Source of the DNA: Hypericum androsaemum
Lineage: Eukaryota; Streptophyta; Magnoliopsida; Malpighiales; Hypericaceae
NCBI GenBank assembly: GCA_963995505.1
Contig: OZ023182.1
Location: 9,540,707-9,604,706, forward strand
DNA length: 64,000 bases
Direction: 5' to 3'
Shown here: in pieces, positions 24,801 to 38,200 of the stretch
How the letters are laid out: the number at the start of each line of letters is the position of its first letter
Position numbering within the stretch: position 1 is the stretch's first letter
Notes under the pieces: generated by a model
The model's database searches: none
What the model was told of the DNA's origin: nothing
What the model saw: the letters and a program-made list of their open reading frames with translations, nothing else
Position numbers and translations under genes: made by a program

Positions 24801-25229
24801 AAGAATGAATGGCTGAAAGTGATGGAGGAAGAATAGACTTCTGATAAATAAAACTATGTTGGGGAACTGGTTGACTTGAAGGGCAAAAGGCAATTAGGAA
24901 TAAATAAATTCTCAAAATTAAGCATAAAGCTAACATTAATATCGAAATATACGTAGCTCGCTTAGCTGCCATATGATTGATACAACGTGAAAGAATTGAC
25001 TATGCAGAGTCATTCTCACCTGTTGTAAGATTTGATTCATGCCCATTCAGATTTTCTGGCTATCATGGCTGATTTAGAGCTAAAGCTAACATCAAATGGA
25101 TGTGAAAATAGAGTTTGTAAAATTGTTGAGATTAATTTATGGCCTCAATCAGTCTTCAAGACAATGGTATATTTATTTTTTGATCATAGTTCGAATGTGT
25201 CGTATAATTTTAGAGTGAATGACGAGTAC
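21830..25229 (+). pseudogene. Copia-2 gag-pol remnant, part 1 (zinc knuckle, protease, integrase, RT start)
   Basis: Order is as in Ty1/copia. A gag zinc knuckle (NCQKREYFAKDY, second Cys changed) is split by MULE-2 at its first codons (resumes 23329). A protease remnant (WVMNSGTTDY, catalytic Asp changed) lies near 23455. The integrase core has FINFIDDYIRYSRIYL (23860) and RAPQQNGVLGRR (24030), with an internal deletion. A downstream integrase tail (24240-24400) follows, then the start of the RT (NEWLKVMEEE at 24810, IDYAESFSPVVRFDS at 25000, IYGLNQSS at 25140). Many stops; inactive. The RT is cut at 25230 by the chromovirus and continues at 48333. Confidence 0.82.
22040..23319. mobile_element. 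MULE-2: long-TIR Mutator-like element, perfect 9-bp TSD
   Basis: Ends GAGATAATTACTCTCAGGA and its inverted copy (tcctgagagtaattatctc). The TIRs run about 170 bp ('agggtatagtcaaa', 'gtgtacaataataaccaaac' in opposite orientation). Perfect TSD atattttaa at 22031-22039 and 23320-23328. The interior (22330-22960) has mixed composition with no recognised gene. Inserted exactly in the Copia-2 gag zinc knuckle. Confidence 0.92.
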
Positions 25230-25234
25230 CATAA

Positions 25235-27093
25235 TGTCATGACCCATCCTGAGGTCGGTGACTGACGCTAGACTCCATGATATACAAATGAAAAAATATA
25301 GATCTATCCAGCCTTAAAACATAACATAAATTTCATAAATAATTTAAAGCAACACAAAGATAAGCTATATAAACATGCCTCTAAAACATAAGATATACAA
25401 AGACGGTATGAGAATAATCACCAAAAGTCTGAACAAGTTCCCTGTGATACATGTTCAAACCAAAACATAGTCCACGATCTAGCCTCTGAAAACTACTATG
25501 GAGCCGTCTATACAGGAGTACAAAAGACAGCATGATCCGAAGACCTCAAAATAGTAGCCCTTAAATGAAAGAGATGGGCACGCACCACAGACTCCAGAAC
25601 CCAAGGAAAACAAGGATAGCTCGAAACATGAGATAGATTAGTAAGGGGTAAGTGTTTTGAAATACTTAGTAAGAACATAGAGCATAACATATTGGTTTTG
25701 TCTGATACATATGAGAGACAGAACTTAACTATGTTCAACATCATGTAAGACCACAAAATGCATGCTAACCATATAATCACACGCACACAAATTCACTTAG
25801 TCAACAAATGGTGAGCTATAAACAGGTTTAAATTGTGCCCCTGCCTCTCCGACACATGGATATCAATATGGCCATCCGATCTCCATCAATAGAATCACTA
25901 ACTAAGTTTATAGTAGTAAACTAGAATATCTCCAGTCTATGTGCACATATGCTAATATCCCCAGTTAGCATGAGAAAATCTGTCCATTTCTCACAAAAAA
26001 AAACAAATAATACCCTCACAAATTGGCCCTAAGCTAGGAAATACATATTTTCTAGTTGGCCATTCACATGTGCCACATCTTTCATAGACCAATCCAAACA
26101 TGACCTATCTTAACATAAATCCACATGACCATTTCATGAACAAACTACATATGCATGAGACGCACATACTCAAGGTCCAAAACATACACATGCACTAAAC
26201 AAAATCAAATTTATCTATTCGCTTAATCAAAAGAGCATCACTAAATAGTACTGATTTTTCTGAGTCTTATTCTCCCTTCACTTTTAACCTTCAGCTGTTC
26301 TTCCAAGATGGGTTCCTTCACCGAAAGTAACTTGAAAAAGCCTTATATGCTCTGTATAACAATTTCTAATTACAAAATGAGGTCAGTTCCACATTTCTCG
26401 AACCAAGTTACATACCGAGCATACGATAAGCTCAATTTACTTTTAACTTCATTGTCCTCCACAACTTTGATGAAGGAACCAAAATCTAATTCGAGGCAGA
26501 AGATAGCTTACCAAGTCGTTCTTATTTGACCTATTTTTTCTCTGTCTTCTAACTCTCTCTCAACCTTCTCTTCTATTTTGTATTGTGGCTTAGTCTCAGA
26601 ATTTCTTGCCTCTTCCTTAAGGTTCATGAGTCCCAAAATGTATGGGTGAGTAGGAGTCCAGCATGACTCACCTCCTTAGCCAAGTCTAATGAACTAGTAA
26701 GTGGTAATAAGTGATTGGTTGCTTGTAAATGAGGTCCAATCAAAAGGTGACTAATTCTAGCTCCGTTTTGACTATCTTCTTTTGTATTTTGTAAAAACTT
26801 GTCAACAGATTAATTGTAGCCCTATGTATGTAGTTTCTGGATCATATTCATTTGTAGTATTTGGAGCAAAATTCAGAAAGATGTGCTCAATTTACTAAAC
26901 AAATGTCATGGTTGTCCGAGCTTGTCCAACTAATTTCATAAAGCTTGAAAATAATTTGACTAGACTTTGTTGTGGTTGAGCTAGAATCCCAAGGAGACTA
27001 AATGATATCTAGGAACACTTTTAAAATTATATCAAATGTAGATATCACTATAGAATACCACTCATTCCAACCAACCATTTTCAGGATATCACA
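25235..27093 (-). repeat. Chromovirus 3' LTR (left)
   Basis: Matches the right LTR from 25308 onward ('ccagccttaaaa...', 'gtctgatacatatgagaga', 'ggtttaaat(t/c)gtgcccctgcc', 'gatatctaggaacactt'). Compared with the right copy it lacks about 660 bp (between about 26450 and its equivalent 47100-47735). It begins TGTCATGACCC and ends GATATCACA. Confidence 0.88.
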
Positions 27094-27456
27094 ATTGTCA
27101 CGACCCAAATCTGTGGTCGGTGACCGGCGCTAGACTTCAACTCCTTTAATCATAAAGAAATCTAGCCAGCCTCAAATGTATTCAGAATTTATAATAATTA
27201 TTCTTTAAACATAAAACTTAAAACCTAATGATCTTTAGTTTTATATTCCAAGTTTATAAAATATAAGCCAAGCTTTTTTTTAATACATACTCCCAAGATC
27301 AAAACAAATTTTGTCACTACGGAGCTTCTAGATCAATGAGAAAAATATAAATTGGAGACATTGATGCAAGTCCTGGAGAACAAAGTGGACTTGGTACAAT
27401 CATAGTGGATCTTCGAACCAATACAACTCGTGTACAAATTCCTGCAAAACTAGTGA

Positions 27457-27478
27457 GGGGGGGGGGGGGGGGGGGGGG
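27457..27478. repeat. Homopolymer G(22)
   Basis: Uninterrupted run of 22 G. The equivalent position of the other LTR (about 33410-33421) reads gagagaggggggtgag, so the run expanded after insertion, or is an assembly artefact. Confidence 0.9.
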
Positions 27479-27835
27479 TAAGTGTTTTGGAATACTCCGT
27501 AAACAAATAATATATGTATCGCAATTTATTTAGCCACTCAATGCACAAACATACCTAACACATGCATATGACCAACATGGCAATTGAATCATGAGTACTT
27601 GTACAGTATCATAAAATTATACTTACGAGATTACCATAATACTAAAATATAATCACAAAGGCACAGAAAATATGAATAAGCTACGCAACGTCCAATACCA
27701 TCACACAACTTGACACATAAACACATAATTCTAAAATTACATCACAACACAGGATGAATATTTGGTAGAATCTAAATCGTGTCACCCCCTCTCCAATACG
27801 AGGATACCATATCTCAAAGGCACCATTATCAACCA

Positions 27836-28215
27836 ACCTCCTCGGCCAAATAGTTCTGCCCGCCGGAAGGCAACCATATCATATCAGACCAATCTCATCA
27901 GCCAAATAGTTCTGCCCGCCGTAGGCAACCATATCATATCAGACCAACCTAATCGGCCAAATAGTTCTACCCGCTGTAGGCAACCATATCATATCAGACC
28001 AACCTCATCGGCCAAATAGTTCTGCCTGCCGTAGGTAACTATATCATATCAGACCAACCTCATCGGCCAAATAGTTCTGCCCGCCGTAGGCAATCATATC
28101 ATATCAGACCAATCTCATCGGCCAAATAGTTCTTCCCGCCGTAGGCAACCATATCATATCAGACCAACCTCATCGGCCAAATAGTTCTGCCCGCCGTAGG
28201 CAACCATATCACATA
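27836..28215. repeat. 55-bp tandem repeats in LTR, 7 copies
   Basis: The motif gccaaatagttct recurs at 27844, 27901, 27956, 28011, 28066, 28121 and 28176, at 55-bp spacing after the first. The unit also includes 'atatcatatcagaccaa'. Confidence 0.92.
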
Positions 28216-31200
28216 GCGGAGCTATCTATATCATATAGTTATTCGTATCACATAAATTCATAGTTTCCAAATGAATTAAATATGTGCAATGAACAAACCA
28301 ACATTTCCAGTGCCCACTCGAGGCCAAATTAATCAAACACTTATAAATCATTATGTACTCATATGAAAAATGCACAATATGTACTAACAATACCATATTC
28401 AAATCATAACAAATAAAGCACGAGTCACATATTATTTGTTTACCAATTTTAGCTTGCCAAATAATCCGACTCAGTCATCCTCTTACAAAGTATTGTCCAT
28501 ATGTCACAAAACCTTAGATTGGTTTGCTTTTCAGTTTCCAGTTATAATTCTTTGGTGACCTCTTTTTCTTTTACGGTTCTTTTCTTTACTCTCTCTTAAT
28601 TCTTCTTTTTTTCTTTTTCTGGTCCTTTTTATTCTGAGTTCGGTGGAACTTATTGAAAGCCATCCAAATTTTACCAACATCTCTATTTTATAATGGCTTA
28701 TGTTTGGGTGGCACTTTCACAAGTGGCCACATTTTAGTTATCTTTTATTTTAATTCCTAAGGTACTTATCTTTTGCCAAACTTAATCAATTCCACCTTAT
28801 TTTTTTATAATGATGAGTGTGCTTTATGGAGCCTTTATAAATTACCACGTCCTCTCCTCTCTTTTTTTTCTTTTTTTGGGTTAGCTTATCATGTTTTACT
28901 TCATTAGTCCTCATCTATAATAAAGTTGAAAACTTATTGAATTCTTATTTCACCTATATTTTTTTATCATCTAGTTTCCAATTCAAATGATGAATTATGC
29001 TTAACTTAACGAAATTTCATAGTAAGTCACATTATCGGGTTGGCAATAGTAATATTGGAATTCACTTATTTGAAGTTAACTTAAATAATTAATCAGTCTA
29101 AATTATATCTAATTACATTGCTAAAATATCTCGAAGACTAATTTGAATTGTTAGTTCCCAACTAAGTTTAACCTACATGGTCGGGTATTACATTCTCCCC
29201 TTCTTATAAAAATTCGGTCTCCGAATTTACTTGGACATAATTTTCTTACTTGTCATTCTAATAGATGCATACTAATGTTATAAATTATATTATATCTCTG
29301 AGGTCATATGAATTTCTGAATGGATTTCGCACTCCACTTTTAAATTTGAAACTCTCTATTCCAAAGCGTTTAATTTTTCTTATCCAAAATTTTTCTTGGC
29401 ACTTTTGATATACTAAATTTAACTAATCTTAATTATTTGTGATTTCAAGATAAGAGACCAAGAGCAAGATCATATAAATTCATCTGATAACTAGATGTAT
29501 CTTTCATGTGACACTGTCACCATTATTTTGGCGAATCCAACATGCCACTAACTCAATTTTCTCTAAATTCTCAAATGAGTCAATGTATCTAAGATACACT
29601 TTCTTCCAAAACTCATTGTCATTTTTACAGGTGAAACTTTGAGCTAATGTGTGTTCTCACATTAAACTGTATTTTCTTCCATCTCTTAACCTTATAAACA
29701 ACATTAATCTTTTCCTGTAGTTTCCAAAGTATATAAATAAAATTGAAGTAATCCCTTCGATCAAAATTTTAACTACTTATTTGTTATACGATCATTCTTC
29801 TAGTTCCACCAATTACTTGACCAATTTTCTGAGTTTCTAATCCAATACCTTAACCTTAACCATAAAATGTACATTGATCTTATGTCTCGACCATACTGGT
29901 TTATTCACAACTAGTAATCATCATGTCAAATTCTCACACAGAACTTCACAAACTTACAAACTTATTGTTTTCAATTTTGTGTCTCTTACATTTCAACATT
30001 GTGTAATTCAAAACCTAATACTTTCTGGCATTACCAAAAAGTTAGTCAAAACTACTATTATCTCTTTCCATAATTTTTCATAGACTCAAACTTACTTATG
30101 CGTAATACTCTTTATCTTTCTTATCTCCATATATCGCAAATCTTATGTTATACTTATAGTTCTTACAATAAGTTTTCCTTAATTTTATTTTTGGCTTATG
30201 CATTTGATAATTCTACCCAACTCTTATTCATGACACTAGACCATACTTGGTAGTTTTACCAACATTCAATCAATCGGTCAAATATGTCAAAATTTTACAA
30301 ATATTTAATCAAATAATCCTCAAAGTTTCTTCATTGGGACCCAACTTAAAACTTAAGTGCTTTCTTATGACAAATGTATCTATCACATTGTCGACGAAGA
30401 AATCTTTAACTATTACCAAAATATATGGATAGATCTTCTTGAAAATTTTTGGCTTAATAATAAATGAATACTTTTAGTTCCTCATGTTATCATAGCCTTT
30501 CACATCCTTAATTCCTCAACTTCTCCATCTGAAAATTCATAACATCCCAATAGTGTCTTACTTTACCAAAAAACTCTAACTTAGAAACCATAGCTTACAA
30601 TTCTCTTCCATTAGTATCCCGACCTTATGTCATTTTATTGTCATCTTCTACAAGAATCTTGGTTCATTAAGTTTTCTTAAGTTTTTTTTTCCTCCTTGAA
30701 TAAAGTCTTACTACATAGTGGTACAAACATTAAACTTTTCTTATTATAAAAATATCATACTACTCAATTTTCCTTCCAATTATAAATTAGTTCATCTACC
30801 AAAACTTCACAAGAATTTTCTTTCCTAACTCAAATCTTTTTGCGTTGTAGATTTCCATAATCTATCTTTCTGACTTATTGCGTTTACAATTATAAGTTGC
30901 ACAAAATCTCATACCAAAGCTCTCGAATCTTAGAAAATATCTTTTGTATCTTCAAATATCATATGTCATAGACTTAAATCTTAAAAAGGCAATAGCATAC
31001 CTAGATGATTCATCAATGCTTGTGCCAAAGATTTGTCATTGATTCTCTAGTTTTCAACATAGTTATCTTAGAATTTCAGTGACATTGTGTACACTGAAGG
31101 ATTTACTTGATGGAGGTACTCCATCAAAGAACATACTAGTTTTCTTCTCTCTAGCCTGTTCTGAAGTTTGAACCCAAATTTTATTGTAATTTTCTCTAAT

Positions 31201-32663
31201 ATTAATATAACTTTTATAACTATTAAGTCACAAATATCTTGTTACTCCACATATAAAAATTTGTATAATCAAACATAGGTTCCAAAGCCTACATCATAGG
31301 TACTCATATTCTCATATTTATTAATCTTCTACTTCTCAAAACAATAACTTTACAATATTTTTTTTACCGACTTCTATCTGTGAGTCATTGTCTAAATGAT
31401 GATTTATCTCAAATTTCTCTTATACAAATGATATTTGTTTCCCGCTCTCTTATAGAGCTTGCACAACATCATCTTAATATTGGTGTACTTATTGTAGCTA
31501 TAAGCGACATAATTTGTAGATTATCAAAATTTTATGACATAACTCTATCTCACATTCTTCAAAACTTAAGTTATATGCATCAGATCATTATCTGATTACA
31601 CAGAAAAAATTTACTCAAATTCAGAAGGCTTCTATCTAGCCTCTGAAATTTTTTGTCAAACCAATTGGTATATTTTATAGTTTCGTCAAAATTATTGACC
31701 ATTTATATTTTATGTTGTTCGACTAACTTGTCACTAACCATTGTGCAAATTATTTTACCAAAAATTCTCTTTGCTAAAATATATAATCATAATCAAAACC
31801 AAAATTCATAATGAATCTTAGCTCCTTCAAAGTATTCGAAGTTGTCATTGTAATTTACTCTCATATATCTTAATTCCATAATTACTCATATTACTTTAAA
31901 TTCTCAGGCACATGTACAGCTTAGTTTCTCAAATATTCTCTTTCCACATAACAATGTTTATACATTCATCATTTCAAAAAAATTTAAACTCAAATCAGAT
32001 TCCCAATGCACAGATAAACGAACTAAAATAGTTCACAAAGACATAACTCAAACATTTGGTGAGACTCAAACCAGTGGCCTAACATACATAGGAAGAAATC
32101 AAATATATAAGGGTGTTTAGATGATTTGGACAAAGTGGTGATCAGTCACTTCATCAAAATCTCACCCAAGGAATGATTTTCATATATATATAAATATATA
32201 TACTCAAATGAGCTCTTCAAAGAAATCAATATACAAACAGGACCTGCGTTCTCACCAAATGTAGAGTAAATGCCTCGTCATATCAATAATGCATCACATA
32301 AGTTCCTCACATAAGAATCTCAAACATAAACATCCCAAACAACTTTTCAATTCATCACACCATCATGTTCAAACAGAAATAAATATTCGTTGACACGAAA
32401 AATATTAAGGCACGAGTAAATGACACAAATGGAAAGGACACAAAGATATGGAAAACTCATTGCAAAGAATATCCACTTACACAAGTGATGCACTTAGTAA
32501 GGTAACACAAACACTTTCTAGATCCGGATATAAAACAAAATGCATATGACAAACATATAATAACCATTAACGAATGAAGACCATAAAATATCATGCCTTC
32601 ACACATATCAATGTATATAGTTGTCCAGAGTCTTTCCCTAGTGAAGCAAACATCAATTGGCAA

Positions 32664-32750
32664 TTATATCCCGCCGTTGGGCCATATCGGGTATTATATC
32701 CCCCTGTCGGGCCATATCGGGTATTGTATCCCCCCGTCGGGCCATATCGA
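32664..32750. repeat. Three copies of a 30-bp repeat
   Basis: Core 'gtcgggccatatcgggtatt' and variants at 30-bp spacing (gccatatcg at 32681, 32711 and 32741). Lies about 300 bp from the primer site, in the LARD leader. Confidence 0.85.
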
Positions 32751-33033
32751 TTGCTTTACTAGATAGCCCCTGAATATATGGTCTCATTGTTTTCACATTT
32801 ATTTCAATTGAGCATTCCAAGTAATTTAATCCATGAGACCACTACAAACGCAAATCACAAATTTTACATCATCATCTTTCATAAAATAGTCCACAAAATG
32901 AACAAACAACCTTCAGAATTCAAAGGATCGAAGGATTAGGAAGATGATCTACAACAAGACATGACAAATCCTATGCTCCGTATCACAACATAACATACTC
33001 GACTAAATAAATCAAATAAGACTCTAACCTAGA

Positions 33034-33045
33034 ACTCTGATACCA
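33034..33045 (-). promoter_or_regulatory. Primer-binding site (initiator tRNA-Met) of the LARD element
   Basis: The minus strand reads TGGTATCAGAGT a few bases after the LTR terminus GTGACA. This matches the plant iMet primer site TGGTATCAGAGC at 11 of 12 positions. Confidence 0.88.
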
Positions 33046-33049
33046 AGTC

Positions 33050-35110
33050 TGTCACAACCCAAATCTGTGGTCGGTGACTAGCTCTAGACTTCAACTCCTT
33101 TAATCATAAAAAAATCTAGCCAGCCTCAATTGTATTCAGAATTTATAATAATTATTCTTTAAATATAAAACTTAAAACTTAATGATCTTTAGTTTCATAT
33201 TCCAAGTTTACAAAATATAAGCCAAGCTTTTTTTTAATACATACTCCCAAGATCAAAACAAATCCTGTGACTACCGAGCTTCTAGATCAATGAGAAAAAT
33301 ATAAAATGGAGACCTTGATGCAAGTCCTAGAGAACAAAGTGGAGTTGGTACAATCATAGTGGATCTCCGAACCAATACAACTCGTGTACGAGTTCCTGCA
33401 AAACTAGTGAGAGAGGGGGGTGAGTATTTTAGAACACCTCGTAAATAAATAACATATGCATCGCAATTTATTTAGCCACTCAATGCACAAACATACCTAA
33501 CACATGCATATGACTAACATGGCAATTGAATCATGCGGACTTGTACAATATCATAAAATCATACTTACGAGATTACCATAATACTAAAATATAATCACAA
33601 AGGCACAAAAAATATAATAAGCTACGCAACGTCCCATACCATCACACAACTTGACACATAAACACATAATTCTAAAATTAAATTACAGCACAGGACGAAT
33701 ATTCGGCAGAATCTAAATCGTGTCACTCCCTCTTCAATACGAGGATACCATATCTCAAAGGCACCATCATCAACCAACCTTCTAGGCCAAATAGTTCTGC
33801 CAGCCGGAAGGTAACCATATCATATCAGACCAATCTCATCGGCCAAATAGTTCTGCCCACCGTAGGCAACCATATCATATCAGACCAACCTCATCGGCCA
33901 AATAGTTCTGCCTGCCGTAGACAACCATATCATATCAGACCAACCTCATTGGCCAAATAGTTCTACCCACCGTAGGCAACCATATCATATCAGACCAACC
34001 TCATCGGCCAAATAGTTCTGCCCGTCGTAGGCAACCATATCATATCAGACCAACCTCATCGGCCAAATAGTTCTGCCCGCCGTAGGCAACCATATCACAT
34101 AGCGGAGCTATCTATATCATATAGTTATTCGTATCACACAAATTCATAGGCTCCAAACGAATCAAATATGTGCAATGAATAAACCAACATTTCTAGTGCC
34201 CACTCGAGGCCAAATTAATCAAACACTTATAAATTATTATGTCACATCATAATGCTCATATGAAAAATGCACAATATGCACTAACAATACCATATTCAAA
34301 TCATAATAAATAAATAGAGTGCACCAAATAAAGTACGAATCACATATTATTTATTTACCGATTTCAGCTTGACAAATAATCTGACTCAGTCATCCTCTTA
34401 CAAAGTATTGTCCATATGTCACAAAACCTTAGATTGGTTTGCTTTTCGGTTTCCAGTTCCTATTCTTTGGTGACCTCTTTTTCTTTTACGGTTCTTTTCT
34501 TTACTCTCTCTTAATTCTTTTTTTTTTCTTTTTCTGGTCTTTTTTATTGTCAGTTCGGTGGAACTTACTTAAAGCCATCCAAATTTTACCAACTTCTCTA
34601 TTTTATAATGGCTTATGTTTGGGTGGCACTTTCACAAGTGGCCACGTTTTAGTTATCTTTTATTTTAATTCCTAAGGTACTTATCTTTTGCCAAACTTAA
34701 TCAATTCTACCTTATTTTTTTTATAATGATGAGTGTGCTTTGTGGAGCCTTTATAAATTGCCACGTCTCCTCTCCTCTCTTTTTTTCTTTTTTTTGGGTT
34801 AGCTTATCATGTTTTACTTTATTAGTCCTCATCTATAATAAAGTTGAAAACTTATTGAATTCTTATTTCACCTATATTTTTTTGTCATCTAGTTTCTAAT
34901 TCAAATGATGAATTATGCTTAACTTAACGAAATTTCATAGTAAGTCACATTATCGGGTTGGCAATAGTAATATTAGAATTCACTTATTTGAAGTTAACTT
35001 AAATAATTAATTAGTCCAAATTATATCTAATTACATTGCTAAAATATCTCGAAGACTAATTTGAATTGTTAGTTCTCAACTAACTTTAACCTACATGGTC
35101 GGGTATTACA
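33050..35110 (-). repeat. LARD 5' LTR (right), 2061 bp
   Basis: Pairs with 27096-29192. It carries six 55-bp repeats (33785-34100; motif at about 33785, 33842, 33897, 33952, 34007 and 34062) against seven in the partner. Confidence 0.9.
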
Positions 35111-35209
35111 ATAATTCTCCCCCACCCATTTATAAAAATTTGGTGCCCGAATTTACTGAATGCATGAAGTACTTACAGTGTTACTTGAATAGATGTGGAT
35201 ATTTTCCTC

Positions 35210-38200
35210 GCATATCCTCCTCTAACTCCCATGTAGCCTCAGCGGGATAATGATTTTGTCACTCTACCTTTACAAATGAAAGATCTTTTGTCCTTAGATT
35301 TCTCACTTGTGAATCCAATATCCTTAAAGGTCGCACCTCGTATGTAAGATCATCCTGAAAGTCTACATTTGGCTGGTCTAAGACATGTGAGGATCATGTA
35401 GATATCTTCTAAGCATCGATATATGAAACACTGGATGTATATGTGAGAATGTGTGGGGCAATGCCAGCCGATAAGCCACTCCACCAATCTGTTTTAGAAT
35501 CTCAAATGGTTCCACATATCTTGGACTCAATTTACCCTTCTTGCCAAATCTCATAATTTCTTTCATTGGAGATACCTTCAAAAACACATTGGAACCCACT
35601 TCAAATTCAATATCTTTTCTCCTTCTATCTAAGTATGACTTCTGTCTACTCTGAGTTGTCACTAATCGTTCTCGAATCACTTTAATCTTATCAACTATCT
35701 CCTGTATGAATTCAAGACTCAAATGTTGCTTCTCACCAACATCGTCCCAACATATTGGTGACCTGCACTTCCTACCATACAATGCCTCATAAGGTGCCAT
35801 CTGAATACTAGCTTGATATTTTTTATTGTGGGCAAACTCCATCAAAGGCAAATAAAGCTCATAGCTTCCTCCAAAATCTATCACACATGCTCGCATCATA
35901 TCCTCCAATGTTTGGATTTTCCATTCTGATTGTCCATCTATCTGAGGATGGAAAGCTGTACTCAAATACAAACGAGTACCCATAGCATCTTAAAACTTCT
36001 TCCAAAATTGAGATGTAAAATATGACCCTTGATCAGAAACTATCGAGATAGAAACTCTGTGTAGTCGAACAATCTGATCAATGAATAGTTGGGCAAACTG
36101 TGCTACGTCATATGTACTCTTAATAGGTATAAAATGTGCAGACTTCGTCAATCTATCCACAATAACCCAAACAGAATCAAACCCCTTTGGTGAAGTCGGG
36201 AGGCCACTAACAAATCCATGGTGATTTGTTCCCATTTTCATTCTGGAATATCCAATGGTTATAACAAACCAGAAGATCTTTGGTGTTTGACCTTGACCTG
36301 TTGACATGTTAGACACCTAGCAACAAAATCACAATGTCCTTTTTCATGCTATTCCACCAATAATGATTCTTCATATCGTGGTAAATCTTAGTCGAACCTG
36401 GATGCACACTATACACAGCCTTGTGTGCTTGAGCCATAATGTCTCTCCTCACATCTCCTACACGAGGCACAACCAATCGAGTACCATAATATAAAACACC
36501 ATTAGTACTAAGATAAAATTTTGGCAATGCACCTTCCTCAACTTTTTCAATCATCTCCACTATCTCATGGTCCTCTCATTGTAGTTCCACAACTCGACCA
36601 CAGATAATTGGTTGCATATGTATCTCACCCAACATCACAGGTTCAGTTCCATTTAGAAGTGTTGTCAACTCCAACCCTTGGTCAACTAGCTCATGTAGGC
36701 TTGAAATCAAAGGTCTTCGAATCAATGACATATGTGCCAAACTACCAGCTGATTTTTGAGTCAAAGCATCTACAACTATATTACCTTTACCTTGAAGATA
36801 GCTAAAGATACAATCATAGTCTTTCAAAAGCTCCAACCATCTCCTTTGCCTCATAGTTAGATCCCTCAGATAAAAAATATACTTTAAGCTCTTATGATCA
36901 GTAAATATTTCAAATTTCTTACCATATAGATAATGCCTTCATATTTTGAGTGCAAACACCACTGCAGCCATTTCCAAGTCATGCACTGGATAATTGTGTT
37001 CATATTTTTTTAACTGTCTAGATGCATAAGCTATCACATTCCTCTCCTGCATCAAAACACATCCCAAACCAATCCTAGAAGCATCACAGCACACAGAATA
37101 TTTCCCGGATGTAGATGGTAAAGCCAAAACTGGAGCATTAGTTAAACTTTTCAACTCCTGAAAAATTCTCTCACAATCTTCTGTCCACACATATTTTACA
37201 TTCTTCTGTCTCAATCGGGTGAGTGGAGCAGCCAAAGTAGAAAACCCTTTTACAAACCATCTGTAATATCTAGCCAAACTAAGGAAACTACGTACCTAAG
37301 TAACATTGGTGGGAGTTGGCCAATTCACCACAGCTTCTACCTTCATTGGATCAACTGACACTCCATCCTTGGAAACAATATATCCTAAGAATGTCACACT
37401 TTGCAACCAAAACTCACACTTGGAAAATTTAGCATACAACTGATTATTAAGCAAGGTCTTTAGAACCAACTCAAGATGTCCTTCATGCTCTTCCTTAGTC
37501 CATGAGTAAATCAATATGTCATCAATAAAGACAACTACAAAATGATCCAAGAATGGCTTAAACACTCGATTCATCAAACCCATAAAGAAAGCAGGTGCAT
37601 TAGTAAGACCAAATGGCATGACTAAGAACTCACAGTGCCCATATCAAGTTTTGAAGGCTGTCTTAGTCACATCTTCCTTTCGGATCCTTAACAGATGATA
37701 TCCTGACCTTAAATAAATTTTTGAATACCATTTGGCATCCCCTAGCTGATTAAACAAATCATCAATGCGTGGAAAAGGATATTGGCTGCGAATAGTTACC
37801 TTATTGAGCTTACAGTAATCAATGCACAACCTCAAACTTCCATCCTTCTATCTAACAAACAACAGGGGAGCACCCCACGGGAAAATACTAGGCTGAATAT
37901 ATCCTTTATCCAACAGATCCTGCAATTGAACCTTTAACTCTTTTAACTCAGCAGGTGCCATATGATATGGTGGTATATAGATTGGTTCTGTCCCAGGCAT
38001 TAACTCAATGTAAAACTCAATCTCTCTCTCAGTTGGTAAACCTAGCAAGTCATCTGGAAAAATATCTGGAAACTCTTTCACAACAGGAATCTTATCAATA
38101 GTTATCTTCTTTTCATATGTATCAGCTTCTTTAACAATAGCCAAATAACTTAAACAATCCCTTTTCAATAATCTGCAAGCCTTCAAATATGAGATAAGCC

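Larger units (their letters stand above)
27096..29192 (-). repeat. LARD 3' LTR (left), 2097 bp
   Basis: Runs TGTCACGACCC to GGGTATTACA on the plus strand, therefore TGTAATACCCG to GGTCGTGACA in transcription sense. Nearly identical to 33050-35110 along its length. It contains a 22-bp G run and seven 55-bp repeats. Confidence 0.9.
29193..33049 (-). other. Interior of the LARD-like element, no coding capacity
   Basis: Very AT-rich, with no gag, protease, RT or integrase motif on either strand. Next to the left LTR it starts (plus strand) ttctccccttcttataaaa then 'ttcggtctccgaatttac'. This resembles the chromovirus sequence next to its polypurine tract (35116-35160), showing shared ancestry. 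Confidence 0.7.
27096..35110 (-). mobile_element. Non-autonomous LTR element (LARD-like) nested in the chromovirus
   Basis: Two highly similar ~2.1-kb LTRs (27096-29192 and 33050-35110) flank a 3.86-kb interior without gag or pol. On the minus strand the right LTR ends GTGACA and is followed after a few bases by an initiator-tRNA-Met primer site. A purine tract precedes the left LTR. Flanks acaat (27091-27095) and ataat (35111-35115) make a 5-bp TSD with one change. Outside them the chromovirus 3' LTR end and its polypurine tract are adjacent once the element is removed. Its LTR ends resemble those of the host chromovirus, so it probably used that lineage's proteins. Confidence 0.87.

Noticed and set aside
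27836..28215. Regular 55-bp repeats suggesting a CRISPR-like array
   Set aside because: Whole units are repeated with no unique spacers; they lie in a plant LTR and recur in the partner LTR.
27096..35110. LTR-internal-LTR-internal order read as unequal recombination of tandem gypsy copies
   Set aside because: A 5-bp TSD and the restored chromovirus LTR/PPT boundary fit a nested insertion better.
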